From Anoxybacillus thermarum (GTDB taxonomy: Bacteria > Bacillota > Bacilli > Bacillales > Anoxybacillaceae), in NCBI RefSeq assembly GCF_000836725.1, contig NZ_JXTH01000016.1, positions 1 to 44,565 on the forward strand: a DNA stretch of 44,565 nucleotides, written 5' to 3'. The position numbers and the translations under genes are program-made. Below the pieces are notes generated by a model. The model made no database searches and was not told the origin of the DNA. It saw only the letters and a list, made by a program, of their open reading frames with translations. How positions within the stretch are numbered: the first letter of the stretch is position 1; every line of letters starts with the position of its first letter. Below, in pieces: positions 8,036 to 16,672 of this stretch.

Positions 8036-8602
8036 GTGAAAAAAGTAGGCATTTTAGGTGGGACGTTTGATCCGCCTCATTATGGGCATTTATTAATTGC
8101 AGATGATGTACGAACGGAATTAAAGCTCGATGAAATATGGTTTATGCCAAACTACATTCCGCCGCATAAAGATAAACAGGTGACCGATCATGTGCATCGC
8201 GTCAATATGTTGCGTATGGCGATCGCCAACCAGCCACACTTTCGCGTTGAAACGATTGAATTAGAACGGAAAGAGCGATCGTATACGTACGACACGATCG
8301 TTTTGTTGAAAAAAAGACACCCGCATACGGCATTTTACTTCATTATTGGCGGAGATATGGTCGAATATTTGTCGCATTGGTATCGCATTGACGAACTCGT
8401 TCAGCTCGTTCAATTTGTCGGTGTAAAACGTCCAGGCTATTCGCTTTTTACGCCGTATCCGATCATCGAAGTGGACGTCCCGACGTTTGCGGTTTCTTCT
8501 TCGCTCATTCGCGAACGTATCCAAAACGGAAAAAGCGTGACATATTTGTTGCCAGAAGCGGTTCAATTATATATAAAGGAGAATCGGTTGTATGAAACGT
8601 GA
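8036..8602 (+). CDS. nadD: nicotinate-nucleotide adenylyltransferase
   Basis: NadD joins nicotinate mononucleotide and ATP to give deamido-NAD, an essential step of NAD synthesis. The 188-residue protein starts with [14 protein letters not shown], the nucleotidyltransferase signature with HYGH at 15-18, and has the second motif SSSLIRERI near the C-terminus. The start is GTG 8036, ten bases past the yhbY stop and placed after AGGAG. The upstream extension of the frame overlaps yhbY and is not NadD-like. It overlaps yqeK by 11 bases. Confidence 0.96.
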   Translation: MKKVGILGGTFDPPHYGHLLIADDVRTELKLDEIWFMPNYIPPHKDKQVTDHVHRVNMLRMAIANQPHFRVETIELERKERSYTYDTIVLLKKRHPHTAFYFIIGGDMVEYLSHWYRIDELVQLVQFVGVKRPGYSLFTPYPIIEVDVPTFAVSSSLIRERIQNGKSVTYLLPEAVQLYIKENRLYET

Positions 8603-9167
8603 AGAAGCGTTAGCTATCGTGCGCAAACAATTAAAAGAACAGCGGTACGTTCATACGGTAGGTGTGATGGAAACAGCTATTGAGCTAGCAAAATTGTACG
8701 GAGCTGATGTGCAAAAGGCGGAATTAGCTGCCATTTTTCACGATTACGCAAAATTTCGCACGAAAGAAGAAATGAAGCGCATTATTGTAGAACAACAAAT
8801 GCCACAAGACTTGTTAGCATATAGTCCGGAATTATGGCATGCGCCTGTTGGGGCATATTTAGTACAAACGGAAGTCGGTATTCAAGATGAAGAAATTTTG
8901 CAGGCAATTCGTTATCATACATCTGGGCGACCGAATATGACGTTGCTTGAAAAAATTGTGTATATCGCCGATTATATTGAGCCGAATCGTTCGTTTCCAG
9001 GTGTTGATGAAGTGCGAGCGCTAGCGCGAGAACATTTAGATCATGCGCTTTTTCGTGCGCTTCAAAATACGATTCAATTTTTAATGGACAAACGCGAGCC
9101 CATTTACCCGGATACGTTTCATACGTATAATGATATAGCAAAAAAATTAAAGGGGGTTTCATCGTGA
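8592..9167 (+). CDS. yqeK: YqeK, HD-domain diadenosine tetraphosphate hydrolase
   Basis: YqeK-family HD hydrolases split Ap4A symmetrically into two ADP. The 191-residue protein has the HD core: His21 in RYVHT, His50-Asp51 in FHDYAKF, later histidines in WHAP and RYHTSG, and the closing aspartate in [11 protein letters not shown] 8592 follows AAGGAGAA inside the nadD end (11-base overlap), and the last codons overlap the GTG start of rsfS. Functional assignment rests on the family, not on this sequence alone. Confidence 0.92.
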   Translation: MKREEALAIVRKQLKEQRYVHTVGVMETAIELAKLYGADVQKAELAAIFHDYAKFRTKEEMKRIIVEQQMPQDLLAYSPELWHAPVGAYLVQTEVGIQDEEILQAIRYHTSGRPNMTLLEKIVYIADYIEPNRSFPGVDEVRALAREHLDHALFRALQNTIQFLMDKREPIYPDTFHTYNDIAKKLKGVSS

Positions 9168-9520
9168 CAGAACGAGATGTTTTACGCATTGCAGTCAAAG
9201 CAGCAGATGAAAAAAAGGCAGAAAATATTGTAGCATTAAATATGAAAGGTATTTCGCTCGTTGCCGATTATTTTATGATTTGCCACGGCAATTCAGATAA
9301 ACAAGTGCAGGCGATTGCGCGTGAAATTAAAGAAAAAGCGGAAGAACATGATGTTGTAGTCAAACGTGTGGAAGGATTTGACGAAGCGCGTTGGATTTTA
9401 GTTGATTTAGGAGATGTCGTCGTCCACGTGTTTCATAAAGAAGACCGGGAATATTACAATCTCGAACGGTTATGGGGCGATGCGCCGCTTGAACAAATTG
9501 AGAGTGATCTTCGGGCATGA
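9164..9520 (+). CDS. rsfS: ribosomal silencing factor RsfS
   Basis: RsfS binds ribosomal protein L14 on the 50S subunit and blocks subunit joining, slowing translation under nutrient stress. The protein has 118 residues, typical for the family, with the conserved DYFMICHGNSDKQV segment, GFDEARWILVDLGDVVVHVF and the ending REYYNLERLWGDA. The GTG start overlaps the yqeK stop (GTGA) and follows AAGGGGG. The next gene starts at its stop (ATGA), so all three are tightly coupled. Confidence 0.95.
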   Translation: MTERDVLRIAVKAADEKKAENIVALNMKGISLVADYFMICHGNSDKQVQAIAREIKEKAEEHDVVVKRVEGFDEARWILVDLGDVVVHVFHKEDREYYNLERLWGDAPLEQIESDLRA

Positions 9521-10257
9521 CGTACGAACGGTTTGCGAGTTGGTATGATCAATTAATGAGCGATGCCCCATATAATCAATGGTGTGCGCTCGTCGAACGA
9601 GCGGTGTCATCTTACCAGACAGGAAAGCGAATGCTTGATCTCGGATGCGGCACAGGAGAGCTTGCCCTTCGTTTAGCTGAAAAAGGATTTGACGTGACAG
9701 GTGTTGATGTATCGGAACAAATGTTGGCGATTGCGCAAATGAAAGCACAAGAACGCGGAGTCGATCTTTCGTTTTTTCAGCAAGATATGCGCGATTTTGG
9801 TCCGTTTGAGCCGTTTGATACGATCGTCATTTTTTGCGATTCACTCAATTATTTATTGCAGGAAGAAGATGTGGTCGCTACGTTTTCGCGCGTATATGAT
9901 CAATTGAAGTCAGGTGGATTGTTTTTATTTGACGTTCATTCTTTATTTAAAATAGAGAACGTCTTTTTACAACATGGGACATTTGCGAGCAATGATGATC
10001 AAGTGAGCTATATATGGAACTGTTATCCAGGCTCCTGGCCGCATAGCGTCGAACATGAATTGACGTTTTTTGTCCGATTAGACGAAGGGGTATATGAGCG
10101 AGTTGATGAAATGCATGTGCAGCGCACGTACGATGTAGATCGATATATCACATGGCTAAAACAAGCAGGATTTCGCTTGTTGCACGTATGGGCAGATTTT
10201 ACAGAACAACAGCCGACAAATGAAAGCGAGCGCATTTTTTTCATTGCGCAAAAATAA
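9517..10257 (+). CDS. yqeM: YqeM, SAM-dependent methyltransferase
   Basis: A 246-residue class I methyltransferase with the SAM-binding motif LDLGCGTGELAL (about 40-51), an acidic end of strand 2 (GVDVS) and QDMRDF. Its substrate is unknown. It lies last in the yqeG-yqeM cluster, overlaps rsfS by four bases, and is followed by a strong terminator. Position next to comER matches B. subtilis yqeM. Confidence 0.9.
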   Translation: MTYERFASWYDQLMSDAPYNQWCALVERAVSSYQTGKRMLDLGCGTGELALRLAEKGFDVTGVDVSEQMLAIAQMKAQERGVDLSFFQQDMRDFGPFEPFDTIVIFCDSLNYLLQEEDVVATFSRVYDQLKSGGLFLFDVHSLFKIENVFLQHGTFASNDDQVSYIWNCYPGSWPHSVEHELTFFVRLDEGVYERVDEMHVQRTYDVDRYITWLKQAGFRLLHVWADFTEQQPTNESERIFFIAQK

Positions 10258-10290
10258 CGTCCCAAAAGTGTTTGCTTTTGGGACGTTTTA
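10256..10290. terminator. bidirectional terminator between yqeM and comER
   Basis: A perfect 13-bp stem AACGTCCCAAAAG / CTTTTGGGACGTT (10256-10268 and 10275-10287) with a six-base loop begins at the yqeM stop. TTTT follows on the plus strand and ATTTTTG on the minus strand, so it can serve both convergent genes. Confidence 0.9.
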
Positions 10291-10309
10291 ATTAGCAGGA
10301 TTTTTTTTA

Positions 10310-11140
10310 TTAATCGCGAATATAATCGATTTGTTGGCGCACCTTTTCTTTTTCTTCGTCAAATTTTTCATGCGTTTTTTGAAAAATATGAACGAACAAG
10401 TCCCCGACTTCTTTTTCTAACACGTCAATGCCAGCTCCTGTAATGCCACCTTTGACACATACTTTCTCCTGTAATGTCGGTAGTGTATACAATTGTTTCT
10501 CAAGCAAGGCACCTAGTCCGATCATCATTTCTGTCGCTAACATCGTTGCTTGTTCGTTTGTAATGGCCGTTTGCTGTACAGCTGCATCAATAAATTTTTG
10601 AATTAAGTAGCTGAAAAAGGCCGGTCCGCAGCTCGTTAAATCAGAAGCGATGCGCGTAATGGGCTCGTCTATGTATATTGGACGAGAAATGCAACGGAAT
10701 AGCCGTTCAATTGTCGCTCTCTCTTCTTTTGTGCAACGCTCGCTTACGGTAATGAGAGAGCTTCCCGCAAGTGCCCGATTCGTAATACTTGGAATGACGC
10801 GAGCAACGCTACACGGCACGAGCGATTCGAGCTGTTGAACGGAAATCGGGCTCGTAATCGACACGATGCAATGATGGTCGGTCAAATGTGGCCGTAATTG
10901 TTTTAAAACGGCTGGCATATGTAGCGGCTTTGTGCAAATGAAAATAATCGTTGCATATTTTGCCACTTCTTCGTTCGTTTGTATGACATGGACGTTTGGA
11001 AAACGTTGTTGTATGCTGTACGCTTTTTCAAGCGTTCGATTCGTAATAAATAGTTGTTCTTGCTTCACAGCATTGCCGTTAATAAACGATTCAATTAAAA
11101 TTGTTCCCATGTTTCCTGTTCCGATAAACCCTATATTCAA
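10310..11140 (-). CDS. comER: ComER, pyrroline-5-carboxylate reductase-like protein
   Basis: A 276-residue protein with an N-terminal Rossmann motif GFIGTGNMG (4-12) and the C-terminal dimerisation domain of the P5C reductase (ProC) family. It is recognised as ComER by its position divergent from comEA, as in B. subtilis, and by its divergence from housekeeping ProC. Its role is unclear: it is dispensable for competence in B. subtilis, and links to sporulation and biofilm have been reported. ATG 11140 is placed after GGGGGGAG. No clear ComK box is seen in the 76-base comER-comEA gap. Confidence 0.88.
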   Translation of the reverse strand: MNIGFIGTGNMGTILIESFINGNAVKQEQLFITNRTLEKAYSIQQRFPNVHVIQTNEEVAKYATIIFICTKPLHMPAVLKQLRPHLTDHHCIVSITSPISVQQLESLVPCSVARVIPSITNRALAGSSLITVSERCTKEERATIERLFRCISRPIYIDEPITRIASDLTSCGPAFFSYLIQKFIDAAVQQTAITNEQATMLATEMMIGLGALLEKQLYTLPTLQEKVCVKGGITGAGIDVLEKEVGDLFVHIFQKTHEKFDEEKEKVRQQIDYIRD

Positions 11141-11216
11141 CGGTACTCCCCCCTATCCGTCACCACTATATGTCATATGTATGCGACGATGACACGTTTT
11201 ATGAAAGGGTGGACGT

Positions 11217-11795
11217 ATGAAGTGGATAAAAACGTATGAGCGTTGGATATATATTGGGGCACTTGTCATTGGAGCGATCATTTGGATGACGCAAAGAGAA
11301 GAAACGACGATACAACCGTTGCCTTTTGAACAAAATGAACAACAAGCAGAAAAACAAGAAGAGCAAACGTCTGTTTTTGTCGATGTGAAAGGAGCGGTTA
11401 AACGAGCCGGAGTATATGAAGTCGCAGCGACAAGCCGCATTCGGGATGTGATTGAAATGGCAGGGGGATTAACAGAAGAAGCGGATGAAACGAAAATGAA
11501 TTTGGCGATGAAAGTGCATGATGAAATGGTCATTTACGTGCCGAAAAAAGGCGAAGAAATAAGCGAACTAGCGGACATGCATACGACAGATCAATCAAAC
11601 GGGAAAGTAAACATTAATACAGCGACGGCAGAGCAATTGCAAACGCTACAAGGCATCGGTCCAGCAAAAGCATCTGCCATTATTGCATATCGCGAAGAGC
11701 ACGGACCGTTTCAAAAAGTGGAAGATTTGTTGAATGTGAGTGGAATCGGGGGAAAATCGTTTGAGAAAATAAAAGAACAAATTGTCGTGCGTTAA
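11217..11795 (+). CDS. comEA: ComEA, competence DNA receptor
   Basis: ComEA is the membrane-anchored receptor that binds double-stranded DNA at the outer face during transformation. The 192-residue protein has one N-terminal membrane helix (about 9-24), an acidic/Gln-rich linker, a SLBB-type domain (about 55-115, VFVDVKGAVKRAGVYEV) and a C-terminal helix-hairpin-helix DNA-binding domain (about 128-192, VNINTATAEQLQTLQGIGPAKA). ATG 11217 follows AAAGGGTGG. It leads the comEA-comEB-comEC row. Confidence 0.95.
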   Translation: MKWIKTYERWIYIGALVIGAIIWMTQREETTIQPLPFEQNEQQAEKQEEQTSVFVDVKGAVKRAGVYEVAATSRIRDVIEMAGGLTEEADETKMNLAMKVHDEMVIYVPKKGEEISELADMHTTDQSNGKVNINTATAEQLQTLQGIGPAKASAIIAYREEHGPFQKVEDLLNVSGIGGKSFEKIKEQIVVR

Positions 11796-11841
11796 AATTG
11801 GCGATAAACTAAAGGCATAATGGACAAGGGGGAGAAACAAC

Positions 11842-12309
11842 ATGAAACGAATTACATGGGATCAATATTTTATGGCACAAAGCCATTTATTAGCGTTGCG
11901 GAGCACATGCACAAGGCTAGCGGTCGGGGCAACGATCGTGCGCGATAAACGTATCATTGCAGGGGGATACAACGGCTCGATCGCAGGTGGAGCCCATTGT
12001 ATAGACGAAGGATGTTATGTCATTGACAACCATTGTGTGCGCACCATTCATGCGGAAATGAACGCCATTTTACAATGTGCGAAGTTTGGTGTGCCAACAG
12101 AAGGGGCGGAAATATACGTCACTCATTTTCCATGTTTACAATGTTGTAAAGCGATTATTCAAAGCGGGATGAAAGCTGTTTATTATGCGAGCGACTATAA
12201 AAATCATCCGTTTGCTTTGCAATTGTTTGAACAAGCAGGGGTAACGGTCAGGCACGTCCCGTTTGATGTGGAGTCCATTCCGACATTTTTGCAGGCAAAG
12301 GGGAGATGA
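11842..12309 (+). CDS. comEB: ComEB, dCMP deaminase family
   Basis: ComEB belongs to the deoxycytidylate deaminase family, which converts dCMP to dUMP for dTTP synthesis. The 155-residue protein has zinc ligands and the catalytic Glu in HAEMN (His70, Glu72) and PCLQCC (Cys98, Cys101), with extra cysteines at 53 and 58 typical of the family. In B. subtilis it is not required for competence despite its place in the operon. ATG 11842 follows AAGGGGGAG. comEC follows within a few bases. Confidence 0.94.
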   Translation: MKRITWDQYFMAQSHLLALRSTCTRLAVGATIVRDKRIIAGGYNGSIAGGAHCIDEGCYVIDNHCVRTIHAEMNAILQCAKFGVPTEGAEIYVTHFPCLQCCKAIIQSGMKAVYYASDYKNHPFALQLFEQAGVTVRHVPFDVESIPTFLQAKGR

Positions 12310-12327
12310 TGTATCGTTTACGTAGCA

Positions 12328-14556
12328 ATGGCGGCCGTTTTGGCCGTCCTGTCTATATTGACAAAATCAGTTGTTTGCTTTGTGCTTTCGGTCGTGTATC
12401 ATTTGTTTTTACTTTGGCGGAAGCGGGCGTTGTTGATCGTTTGTGCTAGCGCATATTTGTTTTTTCTGTTATGGGGCAATTGGATCGATCGTCATAACGT
12501 GACGGCACTTTCAGGACATGAAACGGCGCTGTTTGTGCGGTTTGTTGCTCCGATTCATATAGATGGGGATCAAATAAAAACGGTTGTACAATGGAAGCAT
12601 GAACGTCTTCAGCTTATTTATCGCCTTCGTACGGAAGAAGAAAAATATGAATGGGATGCCCTTCAAATCGGTACAGCCTGTTTGGTAAAAGGAGCGCTTG
12701 AACGACCATCTTTACCGACGAATCCTTATGCTTTCAATTATCGCCGGTATTTGTTTTATGATCGTATCCATTGGATCGTTCGTCCAGCTTCACTTCAACG
12801 GTGCATTCGCACGCATGTGACATGGGTGGAACGATTGCAAATCGTTCGTCAACAAGGCATTCGCTACATTCAAGATCATTTTCCTCGCGGCGTTAGCGCG
12901 TTTATGCAGGCGCTGATTTATGGTGAACGAAGCGATATAGAGCCAACCGTTCTTTCGAGCTATCAAAAGTTAGGGCTTATCCATTTGCTAGCGATTTCAG
13001 GTTTGCATATGACATTGCTTGCTGGTGGTTGTTTTTATTTATTCATTCGTTTCGGGATCACACGGGAACGAGCAACTGTGATTTTATTATGTTGTATTCC
13101 TTTATATGTCATTTTATCAGGGGCCGCTCCGTCAGTGATGCGTGCGGCAATGATGACAAGTTGTTTTCTTCTCTTTTCCTCTCGTCTTCGTACGCTTGAT
13201 GCATTAAGCGCCGCTTGTCTTCTTTTACTACTAAAAGACCCATATATGATATTTCATCTCGGTTTTCAATTATCTTTTCTCGTTTGTTTCGCGTTAATCA
13301 TTTGTTCTTCGTTTATTCAAAACGAACGTTCAATGATTCGTCAGTTGTTTATGACGTCGTTTATTGCACAAATAGGGGCTTTACCGATTTTGCTTTACCA
13401 TTTTTACGAAGTTTCCATTTTATCGATTCCATTAAACATCATGTTTGTTCCGCTTTATTCTTTTGTCATTTTGCCGCTCTTGTTTTTAGCGTTTTTTATC
13501 CACATCTTTGCGCCACCTGTTAGCTCAATCATCACATATATATTGACGCTTGTTATTGAACATACGAACAGGCTTGTGATGTCATTAGCGAATGCATTTT
13601 TGCTCACCCTCGGTCGTCCGCCAATGTGGTTGCTGATTGCTTATATCATTTCAATTGTTCTCTTTTTCCTTTCGTTTGAGTATAAACAAATCGTCTTTCG
13701 ATTTTCACTTATTTTTGTCATCATTGTTCATTTCATTTGGCCGTTTTTTCGTCCAAGCGGCGAAGTCGTCATGTTAGATGTTGGACAAGGAGATAGTATA
13801 TATATCGAATTGCCGTATCGAAAAGCCATTTATATGATTGATACGGGCGGAACAATGTCATTTGGCGATGAGCCGTGGAGAAGAAGGAAGCAATCGTTTC
13901 GTGTCGGAGAAGATGTCATCGTTCCATTTTTGAAAGCCAAAGGGGTTCGCGCACTTGATGCGCTCATTGTGACACACGGTGATTTCGATCATATCGGGGA
14001 TGCAAGCGATGTATTGAATGCTGTCCGTGTGCGAAAATTGTTTGTCGGTATGCACAAAAATGATTTGCTGCAAACGGTCATTGCACATGCGATCAGTAAA
14101 GGGACGCATGTACAAATGGTGAAAAGCGGCGATCGTTGGACGGTTGGGAAAGCGCAATTTTACATTCTTTCTCCGTTTGGAAATGAAGAGACGACAAATG
14201 ACGGTTCGATTGTGCTGTATGCGTTTATGGGAGGAGCATACTGGCTATTTACAGGTGATTTAGAAGAAAAAGGGGAACAACAACTCATCACGATGTATCG
14301 CTCATTGCCTGTTGACATATTAAAAGTCGGGCATCACGGAAGTAAAACATCGACATCTGAGCCGTTTTTAAGACATATTCGTCCGAAAGTAGCGCTCATT
14401 TCAGTCGGACGTCGCAATCGATACGGTCATCCGCATCGTGAAGTGCTCAAGCGTTTGCGCGACTATCACGTTCGTACGTTTCGTACCGATGAACATGGTG
14501 CTATCGTCATTCGTTTTTCGAAACGGATAAGCACCATTCAAACCTTTTCGCCATAA
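12328..14556 (+). CDS. comEC: ComEC, DNA uptake channel
   Basis: ComEC is the membrane channel that carries single-stranded DNA into the cell during transformation. The 742-residue protein has N-terminal helices and an OB-like soluble region, the multi-spanning competence domain (about 175-450) and a C-terminal metallo-beta-lactamase-like domain (about 480-735) with DVGQGDS, HGDFDHIGD (near 550) and GHHGSKTS, thought to degrade the non-transported strand. The start is uncertain. ATG 12328 has no ribosome binding site at proper distance. The frame is open back to a TGA at 12307-12309, and ATC 12313 sits seven bases after AAGGGGAG, so an AUC start giving 747 residues is possible. Confidence 0.93.
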   Translation: MAAVLAVLSILTKSVVCFVLSVVYHLFLLWRKRALLIVCASAYLFFLLWGNWIDRHNVTALSGHETALFVRFVAPIHIDGDQIKTVVQWKHERLQLIYRLRTEEEKYEWDALQIGTACLVKGALERPSLPTNPYAFNYRRYLFYDRIHWIVRPASLQRCIRTHVTWVERLQIVRQQGIRYIQDHFPRGVSAFMQALIYGERSDIEPTVLSSYQKLGLIHLLAISGLHMTLLAGGCFYLFIRFGITRERATVILLCCIPLYVILSGAAPSVMRAAMMTSCFLLFSSRLRTLDALSAACLLLLLKDPYMIFHLGFQLSFLVCFALIICSSFIQNERSMIRQLFMTSFIAQIGALPILLYHFYEVSILSIPLNIMFVPLYSFVILPLLFLAFFIHIFAPPVSSIITYILTLVIEHTNRLVMSLANAFLLTLGRPPMWLLIAYIISIVLFFLSFEYKQIVFRFSLIFVIIVHFIWPFFRPSGEVVMLDVGQGDSIYIELPYRKAIYMIDTGGTMSFGDEPWRRRKQSFRVGEDVIVPFLKAKGVRALDALIVTHGDFDHIGDASDVLNAVRVRKLFVGMHKNDLLQTVIAHAISKGTHVQMVKSGDRWTVGKAQFYILSPFGNEETTNDGSIVLYAFMGGAYWLFTGDLEEKGEQQLITMYRSLPVDILKVGHHGSKTSTSEPFLRHIRPKVALISVGRRNRYGHPHREVLKRLRDYHVRTFRTDEHGAIVIRFSKRISTIQTFSP

Positions 14557-14561
14557 AATGC

Positions 14562-14594
14562 AAGAAAAAAGAGACTGCAACATGCAATCTCTTT
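14562..14594 (-). terminator. terminator of yqzM
   Basis: AAAGAGA (14568-14574) pairs with TCTCTTT (14588-14594), with a further TGC/GCA inside. On the minus strand a TTTTTTCTT run follows. The plus strand lacks a T run, so comEC may be terminated only weakly here. Confidence 0.65.
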
Positions 14595-14604
14595 CGGCTG
14601 TTCA

Positions 14605-14739
14605 TTATGCACCAAAAAATTTTACAAGTGTAGCAATAATGAACATAGTGGCGAAAAAGCCGAATGATACGATGAAGCCAACAGCCGAGTCAACGGCATC
14701 GTTGCGCGTACATTGAACGTTTTTTTCAAATTCGTTCAT
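14605..14739 (-). CDS. yqzM: YqzM, small membrane protein
   Basis: A 44-residue protein with an acidic/basic N-terminus (MNEFEKNVQ) and one hydrophobic helix (about 20-43, GFIVSFGFFATMFIIATLV). It matches the YqzM family, found between comEC and the delta subunit gene in bacilli; function unknown. I chose ATG 14739, which follows GGAGGGATGG; the same open frame continues upstream to 14922 but that part is not protein-like. A TATACT -10 candidate lies about 30 bases upstream with a poor -35. Confidence 0.88.
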   Translation of the reverse strand: MNEFEKNVQCTRNDAVDSAVGFIVSFGFFATMFIIATLVKFFGA

Positions 14740-14999
14740 GACCATCCCTCCTATTTTCTCACCATTAGTATAAGGGAAAAAAGAGAGAAAATCTACATTG
14801 TTGACAACAGTTGTCACAAATAGTTCGTGCGAGATCGGAAAAGATAAAGATACCCGTTGGATAAATAAGTTCCTAGGGCTTATTTTCCAACGTTTAAATA
14901 AATGGGAGTTGGCGATTTTCATCTGCTAACTCCCTTGTAAAATGCTCCGAAACGTTGTATGTTCTTTAAAGAAAATGGATGAAGAATGGGGAAGAGAAC
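14740..14999. other. 260-base gap between yqzM and holA with palindromic structure
   Basis: No gene is seen. The gap holds an operator-like palindrome TGACAAC-A-GTTGTCA (14802-14816), a hairpin of 14 pairs with one bulge (14855-14892), a second hairpin of 10 pairs with one G-U (14904-14934), and an 8-bp helix CAACGTTT/AAACGTTG (14888-14895 with 14950-14957). The 8-bp helix would compete with the first hairpin. This looks like a structured leader or small RNA ahead of holA; no known riboswitch class is recognised. Confidence 0.45.
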
Positions 15000-15959
15000 A
15001 TGGAACAACTATATGTCATATATGGCACGGAGCATTTTTTAATGAAACAAGCATATGAACAAATTGTTCGCCGAGCGTTGCCAGATGAAGAACGTGAATG
15101 GAATGTCAGTACATACGATTGTGAAGAAACACCAATTGAAGTGGCGCTTGAAGATGCAGAGACGCTTCCGTTTTTCGGTGAGCGAAAAATCGTCATTGTG
15201 AAGCAACCGTATTTTTTAACAGCAGAAAAAGGAAAAGAAAAAGTGGAACACGATATGAAACGATTGGAAGCTTATATTGAAAAGCCTGCGCCGTTTTCTA
15301 GCGTCATCTTCGTTGGAACGTATGAAAAGTTAGATGAACGGAAAAAAGTGACGAAAGCGTTATTAAAAAAAGCGCATGTGATCGTCGCTAAACCGCTCAA
15401 CGAAAAAGAATTAAAGCAATGGGTGAAAGGGCAATGCCAAATCGACGATGATGCGATCGATGTGTTACTTACATTAGCGGGCACAGATTTAGCGACATTA
15501 GCAAATGAAATTGAAAAACTTATGCTTTTCGCTGAGCATCGTTCCATTACAGCAAGCGATGTTCGATTACTTGTGTCGCGCACGCTGGAACAAAACGTAT
15601 TTACCCTCGTTGAACAAATGGCAAAGCGAAACGTCCCAGCTGCGTTGCAAACGCTTCAAGATTTGTTGCGCCAAAATGAAGAACCAATTAAGCTTGTTGC
15701 GCTGTTAGCGAGCCAATTTCGGCTTATTTATGAAGTGAAGGAACTGATGAAAACAGGGTACGGTCAACAACAAATCGCCTCGATGTTAGGTGTTCATCCG
15801 TTTCGTGTGAAAGTAGCGGCAAGTTATGCGAGCGGGTTTTCAGAGCAACAGCTCATGAGCATTTTATACGATTTAGCAGAAACCGACTATGCGCTAAAAA
15901 GTAGCGCAATGGATAAACAGTTGTTATTGCAGTTGTTTTTCTTAAAGTTGCAGCGGTAG
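15000..15959 (+). CDS. holA: DNA polymerase III, delta subunit
   Basis: HolA is the clamp-loader subunit that opens the beta sliding clamp. The protein (319 residues from ATG 15000) matches the YqeN/HolA family, with conserved stretches ETLPFFGERKIVIVK, YEKLDERKKVTKALLK, SRTLEQNVF, LLRQNEEPIKL and the ending DKQLLLQLFFLKL. ATG 15000 follows GGGGAAGAG. An in-frame ATG at 14979 would add MKNGEEN, which resembles the KKGE segment just before the LYVIYG-type strand in relatives, so the longer start is also possible. The structured region 14855-14957 lies directly upstream. Confidence 0.93.
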   Translation: MEQLYVIYGTEHFLMKQAYEQIVRRALPDEEREWNVSTYDCEETPIEVALEDAETLPFFGERKIVIVKQPYFLTAEKGKEKVEHDMKRLEAYIEKPAPFSSVIFVGTYEKLDERKKVTKALLKKAHVIVAKPLNEKELKQWVKGQCQIDDDAIDVLLTLAGTDLATLANEIEKLMLFAEHRSITASDVRLLVSRTLEQNVFTLVEQMAKRNVPAALQTLQDLLRQNEEPIKLVALLASQFRLIYEVKELMKTGYGQQQIASMLGVHPFRVKVAASYASGFSEQQLMSILYDLAETDYALKSSAMDKQLLLQLFFLKLQR

Positions 15960-15980
15960 AGATTTTATCTACCGCTTTTG
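15952..15980. terminator. terminator shared by holA and the Crp/Fnr-type gene
   Basis: A perfect 9-bp stem AGCGGTAGA / TCTACCGCT (15952-15960 and 15968-15976), followed by TTTTG, overlaps the stop codons of both convergent genes. Confidence 0.75.
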
Positions 15981-16652
15981 TTGTAACGCATCGACATCGA
16001 TCATATAGTAGCCATCATTATCTGTCGTAATGATCCCTTGCTGTTTGAGTTGGCTTAGTACACGGCTTACCGTTTCGCGCGCGGCGCCAATCATATTGGC
16101 TAATTCTCGCGTTGTGAGCGATGTTTTCAGACGATAACGACCGTTCATATATACGCCGTTTGTTGTTGCTAATCGAATGAAAAGTCGCGCCAATTGTTCA
16201 GTTGTATTGTGAAAGGCTAGTTCTTCTAATCGTGTTTGCAATTCGATAATTTTTTCGCCCATGATGCGAAAAAGCTTGATACATAGCTGTGGATAACAAA
16301 TGAGTGTTTGTTCAAATTGCTCAATTGGAATGACAATCAGTGTTGTTTCGTCCATCATTTCCGCATGTGCAGGATACGTGCCGCGCCGAAAAAAGCCGGT
16401 GTGTGGAAACATATCTCCCTCTTGTAAAATAGATACAATTTGTTCTTTTCCGCTTACATCTGTTTTGTAAATTTTTACTGTCCCACGAACGATAAAAAAG
16501 ACGCGCTCAAGCGGGTCGCCTTGCAGAAACGCAAGCATTTTCGGCTTATACGTTCGAACGGTTGCGATATGTACGATCGCCTCTAGTTCTTCATCAGATA
16601 GTTGGGAAAATAGCGAAATCGTTTTTAACTGTTGTTTTACCCAATGAAACAT
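15969..16652 (-). CDS. Crp/Fnr-family transcriptional regulator
   Basis: A 227-residue regulator with an N-terminal cyclic-nucleotide-binding-like domain (about 15-130, VFFIVRGTVKIYK and EGDMFP) and a C-terminal winged helix (about 150-220; TTRELANMIGAARETVSRVLSQLK). It lacks the cysteine cluster of oxygen-sensing Fnr, and the usual cAMP-contact residues are not evident. Signal and targets are unknown. It sits between holA and rpsT, where B. subtilis has no such gene as far as I recall. GGGAGGGG precedes ATG 16652. Only 20 bases separate it from the rpsT terminator, leaving little room for its own promoter, so read-through from rpsT is possible. Confidence 0.85.
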   Translation of the reverse strand: MFHWVKQQLKTISLFSQLSDEELEAIVHIATVRTYKPKMLAFLQGDPLERVFFIVRGTVKIYKTDVSGKEQIVSILQEGDMFPHTGFFRRGTYPAHAEMMDETTLIVIPIEQFEQTLICYPQLCIKLFRIMGEKIIELQTRLEELAFHNTTEQLARLFIRLATTNGVYMNGRYRLKTSLTTRELANMIGAARETVSRVLSQLKQQGIITTDNDGYYMIDVDALQQKR

Positions 16653-16672
16653 ATATATCCCCTCCCATAATG

